9,649 nucleotides of DNA from positions 1 through 9,649 of the forward strand of contig CAZBWV010000063.1 in NCBI GenBank assembly GCA_964495805.1, written 5' to 3'. A program made the position numbers and the translations under genes. The notes beneath the pieces were generated by a model, which saw only the letters and a list, made by a program, of their open reading frames with translations, was not told the origin of the DNA and did no database searches. This document shows positions 1-6,175 of the stretch, piece by piece (position 1 is the stretch's first letter; each line of letters begins with the position of its first letter). This stretch comes from JALXCH01 sp964495805 (GTDB lineage Bacteria; Calditrichota; Calditrichia; RBG-13-44-9).

Positions 1-32
1 CAAATATTTGGGTGGTGGGATGTTCCCTGGTT

Positions 33-52
33 ACCCCCAATGAATTGGGGGT
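33..52. repeat. Perfect 8-bp hairpin of unknown role
   Basis: The arms 33-40 and 45-52 pair perfectly (A, five C, two A against the complement) around a TGAA tetraloop. No T-run follows on either strand, so by itself it is not a classic intrinsic terminator. It lies 11 nt before the terminator hairpin at 64-88 and may assist it, or it may be one of the dispersed palindromes that fill this intergenic region. Confidence 0.6.
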
Positions 53-63
53 CTAAGTTCATC

Positions 64-88
64 CCATCCCTGACGGGATGGTTTTTTT
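64..88 (+). terminator. Intrinsic (Rho-independent) terminator, plus strand
   Basis: CCATCCC (64-70) pairs perfectly with GGGATGG (75-81) around a TGAC tetraloop, and seven T residues follow at 82-88. The orientation is plus-strand, so it would end a transcript entering from beyond the left edge and converging on tgt. On the minus strand the hairpin is not followed by a T-run, so it should not stop tgt transcripts efficiently. Confidence 0.85.
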
Positions 89-99
89 CAATCCGGAAA

Positions 100-116
100 A
101 TCCTGTTCATCCTGTC
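100..116 (-). repeat. Dispersed-type repeat, copy 1 (two 9-nt units)
   Basis: Read on the minus strand this is GACAGGATGAACAGGAT, two tandem units of an ACAGGATNA-type nonamer. The copy at 184-200 matches it at 15 of 17 positions. I recall similar ACAGGAT-unit repeats in intergenic DNA of many environmental bacterial genomes, but cannot verify that here. It lies between a terminator and the 3' end of tgt, a usual place for dispersed repeats. Confidence 0.6.
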
Positions 117-134
117 TAAAAACCAAAAACCACC

Positions 135-151
135 GCATTCCGGAGGGATGC
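135..151. repeat. Small 7-bp hairpin between repeat copies
   Basis: GCATTCC (135-141) pairs with GGGATGC (145-151) around a GGA loop, with one T-G wobble. No T-run follows. A weaker CCAT/ATGG pairing (167-170 with 178-181) lies just beyond. The serial palindromes resemble REP-like intergenic elements, but no transposase gene is present in the window. Confidence 0.45.
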
Positions 152-183
152 ACTGAGATTAGCCTACCATTTCAATGATGGGG

Positions 184-200
184 AACCTGTTTATCCTGTC
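184..200 (-). repeat. Dispersed-type repeat, copy 2 (two 9-nt units)
   Basis: The minus-strand reading GACAGGATAAACAGGTT matches copy 1 (100-116) at 15 of 17 positions, 84 nt away and in the same orientation. Its end overlaps an imperfect A/T-rich inverted repeat at 199-219 (AAAAA against TTTTT, then CAG-type flanks with one bulged base). Confidence 0.6.
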
Positions 201-249
201 AGAAAAACATTTTTCCTGATCAAAAAAGATTCGGGTGGGTGGACTCGGT

Positions 250-1371
250 TTAAGAGGAAAATTGCTCACGGAATTGCTGGCTCCATTCCAGAAAACGATT
301 CTGGACAATGGCGTGACGTGCCTGACGGACCAAATGAAGGTAAAAATGGATGTTGTGAATGGTCGCCAGTCGAAGTCCCAGCACTTCATTCACATTAAAC
401 AAATGTCGAATATAGGCACGGGAAAAATTCTGACAGGTATAGCACTGACATTCGCGATCCAGCGGAGAGAAATCCGCTTTGTAGCGTGCATTGCGAATCA
501 CCAGCTTGCCGGTGGAGGTAAACACTGTGCCGTTACGGGCATTTCGGGTGGGAATGACACAGTCGAACATATCCACACCCCGCTCGATGGCATCCAGAAT
601 ATCGATCGGTGTTCCCACGCCCATCAGATAACGCGGTTTATTTGCCGGTAAAATTTCCGTGCACACTTCGGTTATCCGATTTCGTTCCTCCAGACTCTCC
701 CCCACCGCCAATCCGCCGATGGCATAACCTTCAAAATCCATGTGAATTAACTCCCGGGCACTTTCCCGGCGCAATTCCGGATAAATGCCTCCCTGTACAA
801 TCCCAAACTGGTGTTGTCGGAATCCGTATAGCGGCTGAGTATTCAAAAAACGCTTACGCGACCGTTCCGCCCAGCGCAGGGTGAGCAAATGCGCTTCCCG
901 GGCAGTAGCCCGATCGCTGGGATTGGCAATGCATTGATCCAGCACCATCATGATGTCCGAACCAATGACTCGTTGAATATCCACCACCTTCTCCGGCGAA
1001 AAGAAATGAGTGGAACCATCCCAGTGGGATTTAAACTTCACCCCCTCTTCGCTCAATTTACGTAACTCGTCCAGACTGTACACCTGAAAACCACCGCTAT
1101 CGGTTAAAATAGGTCCATCCCATGCATTGAAGCGATGTAATCCACCCGCAGCACGCAGAATCTCCAGTCCCGGTTTCAGATACAGATGGTAAGTGTTTCC
1201 CAGAATAATCCGGGCTCCATTCTCCCGCAGGTCATGTGGACTCAGCGTTTTTACCGTGCCAATGGTTCCCACCGGCATAAAAATGGGTGTTTCCACTGCA
1301 CCGTGGTCAGTAATAAAAATACCCGCACGGGCTGCGCTGCGGGTATCCTGATGTTCTATTCGAAATTCCAT
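250..1371 (-). CDS. tgt: tRNA-guanine(34) transglycosylase (queuosine biosynthesis)
   Basis: This cytosolic enzyme exchanges guanine-34 in the anticodon of GUN tRNAs for the queuosine precursor preQ1. The 373 residues match the usual bacterial length. DSGGFQ at 91-96 holds the general-base aspartate D91. The substrate pocket shows D145, Q193 and GGLAVGE at 219-225. The nucleophile is D270 in the FDCVIPTRNARNG stretch. The zinc site is C308, C310, C313 and H339. C147 and V223 are the residues I expect in bacterial preQ1-using enzymes rather than eukaryotic queuine users. The usual DEC triplet reads DQC (145-147). The ATG at 1371 is preceded by only a weak GAG-type ribosome site. The gene lies 72 nt downstream of the 226-residue orphan on the same strand and may share its transcript. 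No clear minus-strand terminator follows. No other queuosine gene is in the window. Confidence 0.97.
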   Translation of the reverse strand: MEFRIEHQDTRSAARAGIFITDHGAVETPIFMPVGTIGTVKTLSPHDLRENGARIILGNTYHLYLKPGLEILRAAGGLHRFNAWDGPILTDSGGFQVYSLDELRKLSEEGVKFKSHWDGSTHFFSPEKVVDIQRVIGSDIMMVLDQCIANPSDRATAREAHLLTLRWAERSRKRFLNTQPLYGFRQHQFGIVQGGIYPELRRESARELIHMDFEGYAIGGLAVGESLEERNRITEVCTEILPANKPRYLMGVGTPIDILDAIERGVDMFDCVIPTRNARNGTVFTSTGKLVIRNARYKADFSPLDRECQCYTCQNFSRAYIRHLFNVNEVLGLRLATIHNIHFYLHLVRQARHAIVQNRFLEWSQQFREQFSS

Positions 1372-1395
1372 ATCTCAATCAAATAAAATCCCATC

Positions 1396-1413
1396 CCCCT
1401 TTCTCAGAAGGGG
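1396..1413 (-). repeat. 6-bp hairpin between the orphan gene and tgt
   Basis: CCCCTT (1396-1401) pairs with AAGGGG (1408-1413) around a 6-nt loop, about 30 nt after the orphan's stop codon. On the minus strand a loose T-rich stretch (ATTTTATTT) follows, but only after about six other bases. It could be a weak terminator or attenuator limiting readthrough into tgt, or a structure in the tgt 5' leader. Confidence 0.4.
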
Positions 1414-1443
1414 TTAATCGAATTCCACTGTTTTCGGTGTGAA

Positions 1444-2124
1444 TTAGACCATCTCGATATCGATGACGATATCTTTTTCCACGTCGAACGTTTTTTCCAG
1501 CTTCTTTTCCAGTTCTATTTTATTAATTTTTTCGATCTGGAGCTTAAACCGACGGCCATCTTCTTCCTTTTCCAGCAGTTTGCCTTCCGCATTCACTGTT
1601 CCCTGATTTTTAGCATCGTAATACGCCACCAGCACGGTGTCCCCCACATCCAGTGCGGTGACGATCTCCCGCAGGGAATCCACATTGCGCTCCTGTTCCA
1701 GTAACTCCTGGTCTTTGGAAATATTGATTTCTTTGATATCGCCGTCATCATAATGGAAGTCGATGATGCCACCACCTTTTTTGGCATAAACCAATTTTTC
1801 CGTGGCACTTTCGATAATCTCTCGCTCCAGATTGACAATTTTACCGGTAAATCCATCGTTGGTAATGAGAAGAATTTCCACAATGAGTGGCATATCATCA
1901 ATTTCCCCGTCAAAACCCACCCGAATAATCTCCACCTGCTTGCCCACACCAATTTCTTCAATGCGCTTTTTGACCTGTTCCGGGGTCATGGCGCCAGGGC
2001 GAATCTGGGTGGCTTTTTTCCCTTTCCGTTTGAACAACCACCAGAAATGCCGGCGAAATGGTGCATCATCCCTCATGCGATGGTAAGAGCCCGGTTCTTC
2101 CAGCCGATGGTATCTTGGATTCAT
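1444..2124 (-). CDS. Unrecognised 226-residue charged protein with duplicated domain
   Basis: I do not recognise this family. The ATG at 2124 is well supported: GAGG stands five bases upstream on the minus strand. The first 40 residues are basic and aromatic (RRHFWWLFKRKGKK at 24-37), with no signal peptide or convincing membrane span. Residues 46-135 and about 150-226 look like two diverged copies of one beta-rich unit. Each opens with a short helix and a V-G-x-x-V turn (IGVGKQVEI at 58-66; LDVGDTVLV at 158-166), then an acidic loop and strands ending in an E-K/R-rich segment. The first copy ends in FHYDDGDIKEI (123-133), the sort of strand-turn-strand seen in small SH3- or Sm-like barrels. 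The C-terminus is rich in Lys, Glu and Ile. The gene is probably cytosolic, perhaps binding nucleic acid or protein, but this is inference. A near-palindrome lies just upstream of its ribosome site. Confidence 0.85.
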   Translation of the reverse strand: MNPRYHRLEEPGSYHRMRDDAPFRRHFWWLFKRKGKKATQIRPGAMTPEQVKKRIEEIGVGKQVEIIRVGFDGEIDDMPLIVEILLITNDGFTGKIVNLEREIIESATEKLVYAKKGGGIIDFHYDDGDIKEINISKDQELLEQERNVDSLREIVTALDVGDTVLVAYYDAKNQGTVNAEGKLLEKEEDGRRFKLQIEKINKIELEKKLEKTFDVEKDIVIDIEMV

Positions 2125-2137
2125 GGATACCTCAGTT

Positions 2138-2153
2138 TTAGTTAGCTAATTAA
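2138..2153. promoter_or_regulatory. 16-nt near-palindrome, candidate operator
   Basis: TTAGTTAGCTAATTAA is its own reverse complement except for one mismatched base pair, centred at 2145/2146. It lies 14-29 nt upstream of the orphan's ATG and immediately upstream of its GAGG ribosome site (2130-2133). This placement fits a repressor operator or an initiation-blocking structure. The local AT-richness raises the chance of coincidence. Confidence 0.35.
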
Positions 2154-2219
2154 TTTTCATAAAGTTAGGGAATTTTCAAGAATAATGCAAATAAATTTTC
2201 TCGGGTGGATATTTTTTTG

Positions 2220-2265
2220 CTCAACGGGCATTCCAGATTTCGGAGCGTCCGAAATGCCCGTTGAG
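2220..2265 (-). repeat. Two-tier hairpin after the epimerase gene
   Basis: An 11-bp outer stem (2220-2230 with 2255-2265) encloses a one-sided 7-nt internal loop (2231-2237) and a 7-bp inner stem (2238-2244 with 2248-2254) closed by a GCG triloop. It begins nine bases after the epimerase stop codon on the minus strand. No T-run follows on either strand. The minus-strand continuation is an A-run instead, so it is not a textbook terminator. It may stabilise the 3' end of the epimerase mRNA, act as a Rho-linked terminator, or be a small REP- or MITE-like insertion. Confidence 0.65.
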
Positions 2266-2274
2266 ACTGAAAGA

Positions 2275-3207
2275 TTACTGTTCAGCGGTCAATTTTTTCT
2301 GAAAATATTCCACGGTTAACCGAATTCCTTCATCCAGTTGCACGGTGGGTTTCCAGCCCAATTCCTGAAAAATGCGCTCGCTGGTGAGTACACTGCGCTT
2401 TTGTTCTCCGGGCTTGGCGGGTCCGTGCTTCTCCTCCACCTGGCGACCGGTGTATTGAACAATTTTCGCAAATAGCTCATTCACATTGGTTTCCACTCCG
2501 GTGCCAATATTGTAAATGCGGTTGTCACCCCGTGTAAGCACCAACTCGTTGGCTTTCACCACATCCCCCACAAATACATAATCGCGGGTTTGTAATCCAT
2601 CCCCATTAATGATGGGCTGTTGTCCGTGGAGAATCTTTTCGGTAAAAATAGCGACCACACCGGCTTCTCCGTGAGGATTCTGCCGCGGTCCGTACACATT
2701 GGCGTAACGCAGAACGGTATAGGTCAGCCCGTAAGTCTGGTTGTAAAAATAAAGATATTTCTCGGTAGTAAGCTTGGTAATGCCGTAAGGGGAAAGCGGA
2801 CGCAACGGATGCTCCTCATCGGCGGGGAAATAATCCTGTTCCCCGTAAATTGCTCCGCCAGTGGAGGCAAAAATGAACTTTTTGACTCCGGTACGAATGC
2901 AATTTTGCAGCACGTTCAATCCGCCCAATACGTTTACTGTGGCATCGTAGATAGGATCATCCACGGATTTACGTACATCCATCTGGGCTGCGTGGTGATT
3001 CACAATATCCGGTTTTTCCCGGTCGAACACCTGTTTCAGGTTGTCATCGCAAATGTCCATTTCGTAAAATGTTGCCTGTGCGGGAATATTTTCTCGGCGT
3101 CCGGTTACCAGATTATCCACAATCACCACTTCGTGTCCCAGTTCCAGATAGCGATCCGCAATGTTGGAACCAATAAATCCTGCACCGCCCGTAATTAAAA
3201 TTTTCAT
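2275..3207 (-). CDS. NAD-dependent nucleotide-sugar epimerase, UDP-glucose 4-epimerase-like
   Basis: This is an extended short-chain dehydrogenase/reductase with a Rossmann fold. GGAGFIG (7-13) binds NAD, and D31 with N32 follows the second strand, as expected for NAD rather than NADP use. The active site has S115/T116 and YGITK (Y141, K145). The stretch HHAAQMDVRKSVDDP (71-85) and the RYANVYGPRQ segment (167-176) are typical of short GalE-like enzymes, and 310 residues is their usual length. The likely reaction is interconversion of UDP-glucose and UDP-galactose (or the N-acetyl forms) for surface polysaccharide, but the exact sugar cannot be read from sequence. The start at 3207 has AAGGAG six bases upstream. 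The gene lies 146 nt after purD and is followed by the hairpin at 2220-2265. No glycosyltransferase genes flank it, so it looks like a stand-alone sugar-supply gene. GalE is the likely name, but I leave the symbol blank. Confidence 0.92.
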   Translation of the reverse strand: MKILITGGAGFIGSNIADRYLELGHEVVIVDNLVTGRRENIPAQATFYEMDICDDNLKQVFDREKPDIVNHHAAQMDVRKSVDDPIYDATVNVLGGLNVLQNCIRTGVKKFIFASTGGAIYGEQDYFPADEEHPLRPLSPYGITKLTTEKYLYFYNQTYGLTYTVLRYANVYGPRQNPHGEAGVVAIFTEKILHGQQPIINGDGLQTRDYVFVGDVVKANELVLTRGDNRIYNIGTGVETNVNELFAKIVQYTGRQVEEKHGPAKPGEQKRSVLTSERIFQELGWKPTVQLDEGIRLTVEYFQKKLTAEQ

Positions 3208-3353
3208 ACCTGCTCCTTGTGATTAAGTGAACCGGTTTATTTTTAGCATGAATGCGAAATGATCTTTCTGAACCAACAAACAGATTATCGGAATCCAGTG
3301 GTCGATTTTAACCCGATATTTTCTTTTAGGAACCTGACCGCCCGGTACGGTTT

Positions 3354-4628
3354 TCAGGTGATGAGCTTCCAGCCGCGCCTGGCGATATCCCGGCGGTAGT
3401 GCATTCCGTCGAAATGAATCTTTTCTATATTCCGATACGCTTTGTCCACCGCCGCCTTCAGATTTACATCCAGCGCCGTAACGCCCAAAACCCGTCCACC
3501 GCTGGTCACAATCCGTTCCCCTTCCCGCCGGGTTCCAGCGTGAAATACCAGAACATCCGCTTCCAACTCATCCAGTCCGTGAATTTCTTTCCCTTTCTGG
3601 TAGGAACCGGGATAACCGCCCGAAGCGGAGATCACACACACCGCATATTCTTCCCGGATTTGTAACCGGAATTGCCCGAGGCGTCCTTCCACCGTGGCCT
3701 GCATCAGTTCCAGCAGATCGCTGTTCAACAGCGGCAACACGACCTGCGTTTCCGGATCGCCAAAGCGGCAGTTAAACTCCACCACTTTCGGTCCCTTGTT
3801 GGTAACCATCAATCCGCAATACAATACACCGCGATACTCAATACCTTCTTTCTGTAAGGCATTGAGCGTGGGTTCCACGATTTCGCGGATAGCGCGCTCT
3901 TGCATCGTTCGGGTGAGTACCGGTGTGGGAGCATAACTCCCCATTCCGCCGGTGTTGGGTCCCTGATCTCCATCGAAAACACGTTTGTAATCCTGTGCCG
4001 ACGGAAGCACCAGGTAATCCGTTCCGTCGGTCACGACAAACAGGCTGGCTTCGTGACCAATCATAAACTCTTCAATCACCACCCGTTTTCCCGCTTCGGC
4101 AAAAGCACCTTCCACCATCATCTGGCGAAGTGCCTGCTGAGCCTGTGCTTTATTCTGGCACACCACACTCCCTTTGCCAGCAGCCAGTCCATCCGCTTTT
4201 ACCACCACCGGTCCATCTTCCAGTCCGTCCAGATACGCCAGTGCATCCGGGTAGGCGTCGAACGTACCAAACTCAGCAGTGGGAATACCGTATTTCTGCA
4301 TCAGCCGTTTGGCAAAAATTTTACTGCCTTCCATTTGCGCCGCCTGACGATTAGGACCGAACACCGCATGTCCCCGCTCCTGCAAAAAATCCACAATACC
4401 CGCTACCAGCGGCTGCTCCGGACCCACCACAGTGAAGTCCACTCCCTTTTCGCGAATGAACTGTTCAATAGCGGGAAAGTCCGACAGAGAAATCGCAAAA
4501 CATTCTGCATCCTGAGCAATACCGGCATTTCCGGGAATCGCATAAATTCTGTCCACCTCCGGCGATTGCTTTAGCTTCCACACCAATGCATGTTCCCGTC
4601 CGCCGCTTCCCAGTACCAAAACGTTCAT
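3354..4628 (-). CDS. purD: Phosphoribosylamine-glycine ligase (GARS)
   Basis: This cytosolic ATP-grasp enzyme joins 5-phosphoribosylamine to glycine, the second step of de novo purine synthesis. The 424 residues match the stand-alone bacterial form. GSGGREHAL (7-15) opens the N domain and GPEQPL (69-74) ends its sheet. The ATP-grasp region has KADGLAAGKG (144-153), EEFMIGHEAS (186-195), GPNTGGMGSYAP (223-234) and the metal-binding EFNCRFGDPETQ (284-295). The C domain has HAGT (363-366), SGGRVLGVTA (376-385) and YRRDI (411-415). All landmark motifs look intact. The ATG at 4628 has TAGGAG five bases upstream, inside the 17-nt gap after the TPR gene stop, so purD is probably co-transcribed with uvrB and the TPR gene. 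No other pur gene is in the window, so the pathway genes appear scattered. Confidence 0.97.
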   Translation of the reverse strand: MNVLVLGSGGREHALVWKLKQSPEVDRIYAIPGNAGIAQDAECFAISLSDFPAIEQFIREKGVDFTVVGPEQPLVAGIVDFLQERGHAVFGPNRQAAQMEGSKIFAKRLMQKYGIPTAEFGTFDAYPDALAYLDGLEDGPVVVKADGLAAGKGSVVCQNKAQAQQALRQMMVEGAFAEAGKRVVIEEFMIGHEASLFVVTDGTDYLVLPSAQDYKRVFDGDQGPNTGGMGSYAPTPVLTRTMQERAIREIVEPTLNALQKEGIEYRGVLYCGLMVTNKGPKVVEFNCRFGDPETQVVLPLLNSDLLELMQATVEGRLGQFRLQIREEYAVCVISASGGYPGSYQKGKEIHGLDELEADVLVFHAGTRREGERIVTSGGRVLGVTALDVNLKAAVDKAYRNIEKIHFDGMHYRRDIARRGWKLIT

Positions 4629-4645
4629 AACAGCTCCTAAAATTT

Positions 4646-6175
4646 TTAAGACTTTTGATGCTTATGCACAATAAACAATTCCCGTTCGATCATGAATCGG
4701 GTGTATTCTTCATCCGAAACGCGTGCTTTTTCCAGCATGCTCTCGGCCAGTTCCCATTTTTTCAGGAAACGCAGTACCCGCGCATAGCGAATATAAATCC
4801 ACGCCCGCTGGAATTCATCGGGAATCCGGGAAATTTGAGGCAATATTTCCCGATAAATTTGCGCTGCCTGTTCAAACCGGGCTTGCTTAAAATAAAACCG
4901 GGCATGCACATCCCGAACCAGCAAAGAAAACGTGAGTGTGGCAGGTTGCCACTTCCCCTGCTCTATCATCCGATCCATTATCTCCAATTCCTGGCGCGCC
5001 CGCTCCAGATTTCCGGTAAAAATATCGTTTTCCGCTACGGTGTAGTAGTACAACAGCGAATCGGACGGAACGGCTAAATAAAATCGGGAGGCGTGGTACC
5101 AGTATCCGGTATGTTTGTTCAGTGGGATTCCGGTAAAATACTTCCTTGCCAGCGGTTCATTCATGCGCATTTTCGCCAGCACCCCTTTGTAGTAGGTAAT
5201 GGCCGATAGGTAAAAAGGCGATTTGCGTAATCCCGGCTTCAGGAGCAATTCCAGTGTTTTTTCCGCTTCGGTAAATTGGTTCTGTAAAAAATAACAAACC
5301 GCCAGATTGTAGTATTTAATCACATAGATTTCCGGCAACCGTTCCTTGTATTTGTCGCTGACGCGTTGAAACTGCCGGATAGCCGGGAGTATCTCCCCGT
5401 ACCGCCGATAATGATAGCCTAAAACCAGCTTTACGCCCGGATTCTCCGGGTACTCTTTGTCCAGTTTTTCGAAATGGGTTAATGCGTCCCACACTTCTCC
5501 TTCCATGAAATAGCGCAAGCTGGCGTACACAAATTCTGCTTCTACCCGGAAATACGTACCCCGGGTCATGGTGCGGGAGATTTCCGCCAATCCTTTTGTC
5601 CGATCGCCTTCAAACCCCAGTACCGCAGCAAAAATTTTCAGAATCCCCGGCATCAGATCCACATAGTAGTGGAAAATTCCCAGACCCAGCAATGCATCCA
5701 CATAGTTGCTATCCATTTCCACGGTTCGGGCCAGATAATTTTTCCCTTTCCGACCGTAGTAATATGCCTTTAGATAACTGCGATTAATCACGTAATAGAT
5801 ACCCTTTAGCCCGTGCGCCAATCCCAGATAAAAATACGGTTCGGGTTGTTCCGGATGTTGCTCCCGAAAGGCTTCTCCCACATCCACCGCCTGATCCAAC
5901 AAATTCATCAGGTGTGTGGCCAGGGTGTCGTTGGTTTCATCCTGAGAATAGTACACCATCAGCACATAGGCCTGGTAAAAATACCCGTGGGGCAACTGTG
6001 GATATTGTTCCTGCAACCGGTGGAATATTTTACGGGATTCCTGTAAACGGAAGTGGTACAGTGCTTCTTTTCCCTGAATCAGTGCCCGATGAACCGGTTC
6101 AGGTATATCATTCGCACCGGCCTTTCCGGTAAATATAAGGATTAGCAGAAGTAACCATCCGGTGACTCGCCGCAT
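4646..6175 (-). CDS. Secreted TPR-repeat protein with TTC39/Iml2-like core
   Basis: Residues 1-21 form a clear Sec signal peptide: MRR, a leucine-rich core (8-15), and an AGA cleavage motif before N22. No lipobox cysteine is present, so a soluble periplasmic protein is likely. The rest is helical TPR-type repeats: visible units include the segments near 36-60, 112-156, 224-243, 252-275, 286-310, 422-446 and 460-486. The segment LGLGIFHYYVDLMPG then GFEGDRTKGLAEI (163-199) is unlike an ordinary TPR. It resembles the G-x-G-x-F/Y ... P ... GF-x-GD-R-x-x-G-L core I associate with eukaryotic TTC39/Iml2 proteins and with some FCB TPR proteins. No enzymatic motif is visible, so a scaffold or envelope role is inferred. 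The ATG at 6175 shares one base with the uvrB stop (TGATG), and AAAGGA about 11 bases upstream is a rather distant ribosome site, suggesting translational coupling. Confidence 0.85.
   Translation of the reverse strand: MRRVTGWLLLLILIFTGKAGANDIPEPVHRALIQGKEALYHFRLQESRKIFHRLQEQYPQLPHGYFYQAYVLMVYYSQDETNDTLATHLMNLLDQAVDVGEAFREQHPEQPEPYFYLGLAHGLKGIYYVINRSYLKAYYYGRKGKNYLARTVEMDSNYVDALLGLGIFHYYVDLMPGILKIFAAVLGFEGDRTKGLAEISRTMTRGTYFRVEAEFVYASLRYFMEGEVWDALTHFEKLDKEYPENPGVKLVLGYHYRRYGEILPAIRQFQRVSDKYKERLPEIYVIKYYNLAVCYFLQNQFTEAEKTLELLLKPGLRKSPFYLSAITYYKGVLAKMRMNEPLARKYFTGIPLNKHTGYWYHASRFYLAVPSDSLLYYYTVAENDIFTGNLERARQELEIMDRMIEQGKWQPATLTFSLLVRDVHARFYFKQARFEQAAQIYREILPQISRIPDEFQRAWIYIRYARVLRFLKKWELAESMLEKARVSDEEYTRFMIERELFIVHKHQKS

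Noticed and set aside
1..56. Possible C-terminal tail of a plus-strand gene entering from the left (frames ending at 41-43 or 54-56).
   Set aside because: A plus-strand terminator follows, which suggests such a gene, but fewer than 20 codons are visible, neither frame is recognisable, and a stop inside the hairpin is unconvincing.
2620..3198. Plus-strand open frame of 192 codons opposite the epimerase.
   Set aside because: It is a shadow of a well-supported Rossmann-fold gene on the other strand, with no independent evidence.
3230..3237. AACCGGTT palindrome upstream of the epimerase, considered as an operator.
   Set aside because: It is only 8 bp and the flanks do not extend the symmetry, so chance is likely.
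3331..3352. Inverted repeat (AACC/GGTT with inner ACCG/CGGT) just after the purD stop, considered as a terminator.
   Set aside because: The stems are 4 bp each with interruptions, and no T-run follows on the minus strand.
3900..4574. Long plus-strand open frame of 224 codons opposite purD.
   Set aside because: It lies wholly antisense to an intact purD with all its motifs. Its composition (many His, Arg, Ser) is that of a reverse-strand shadow.
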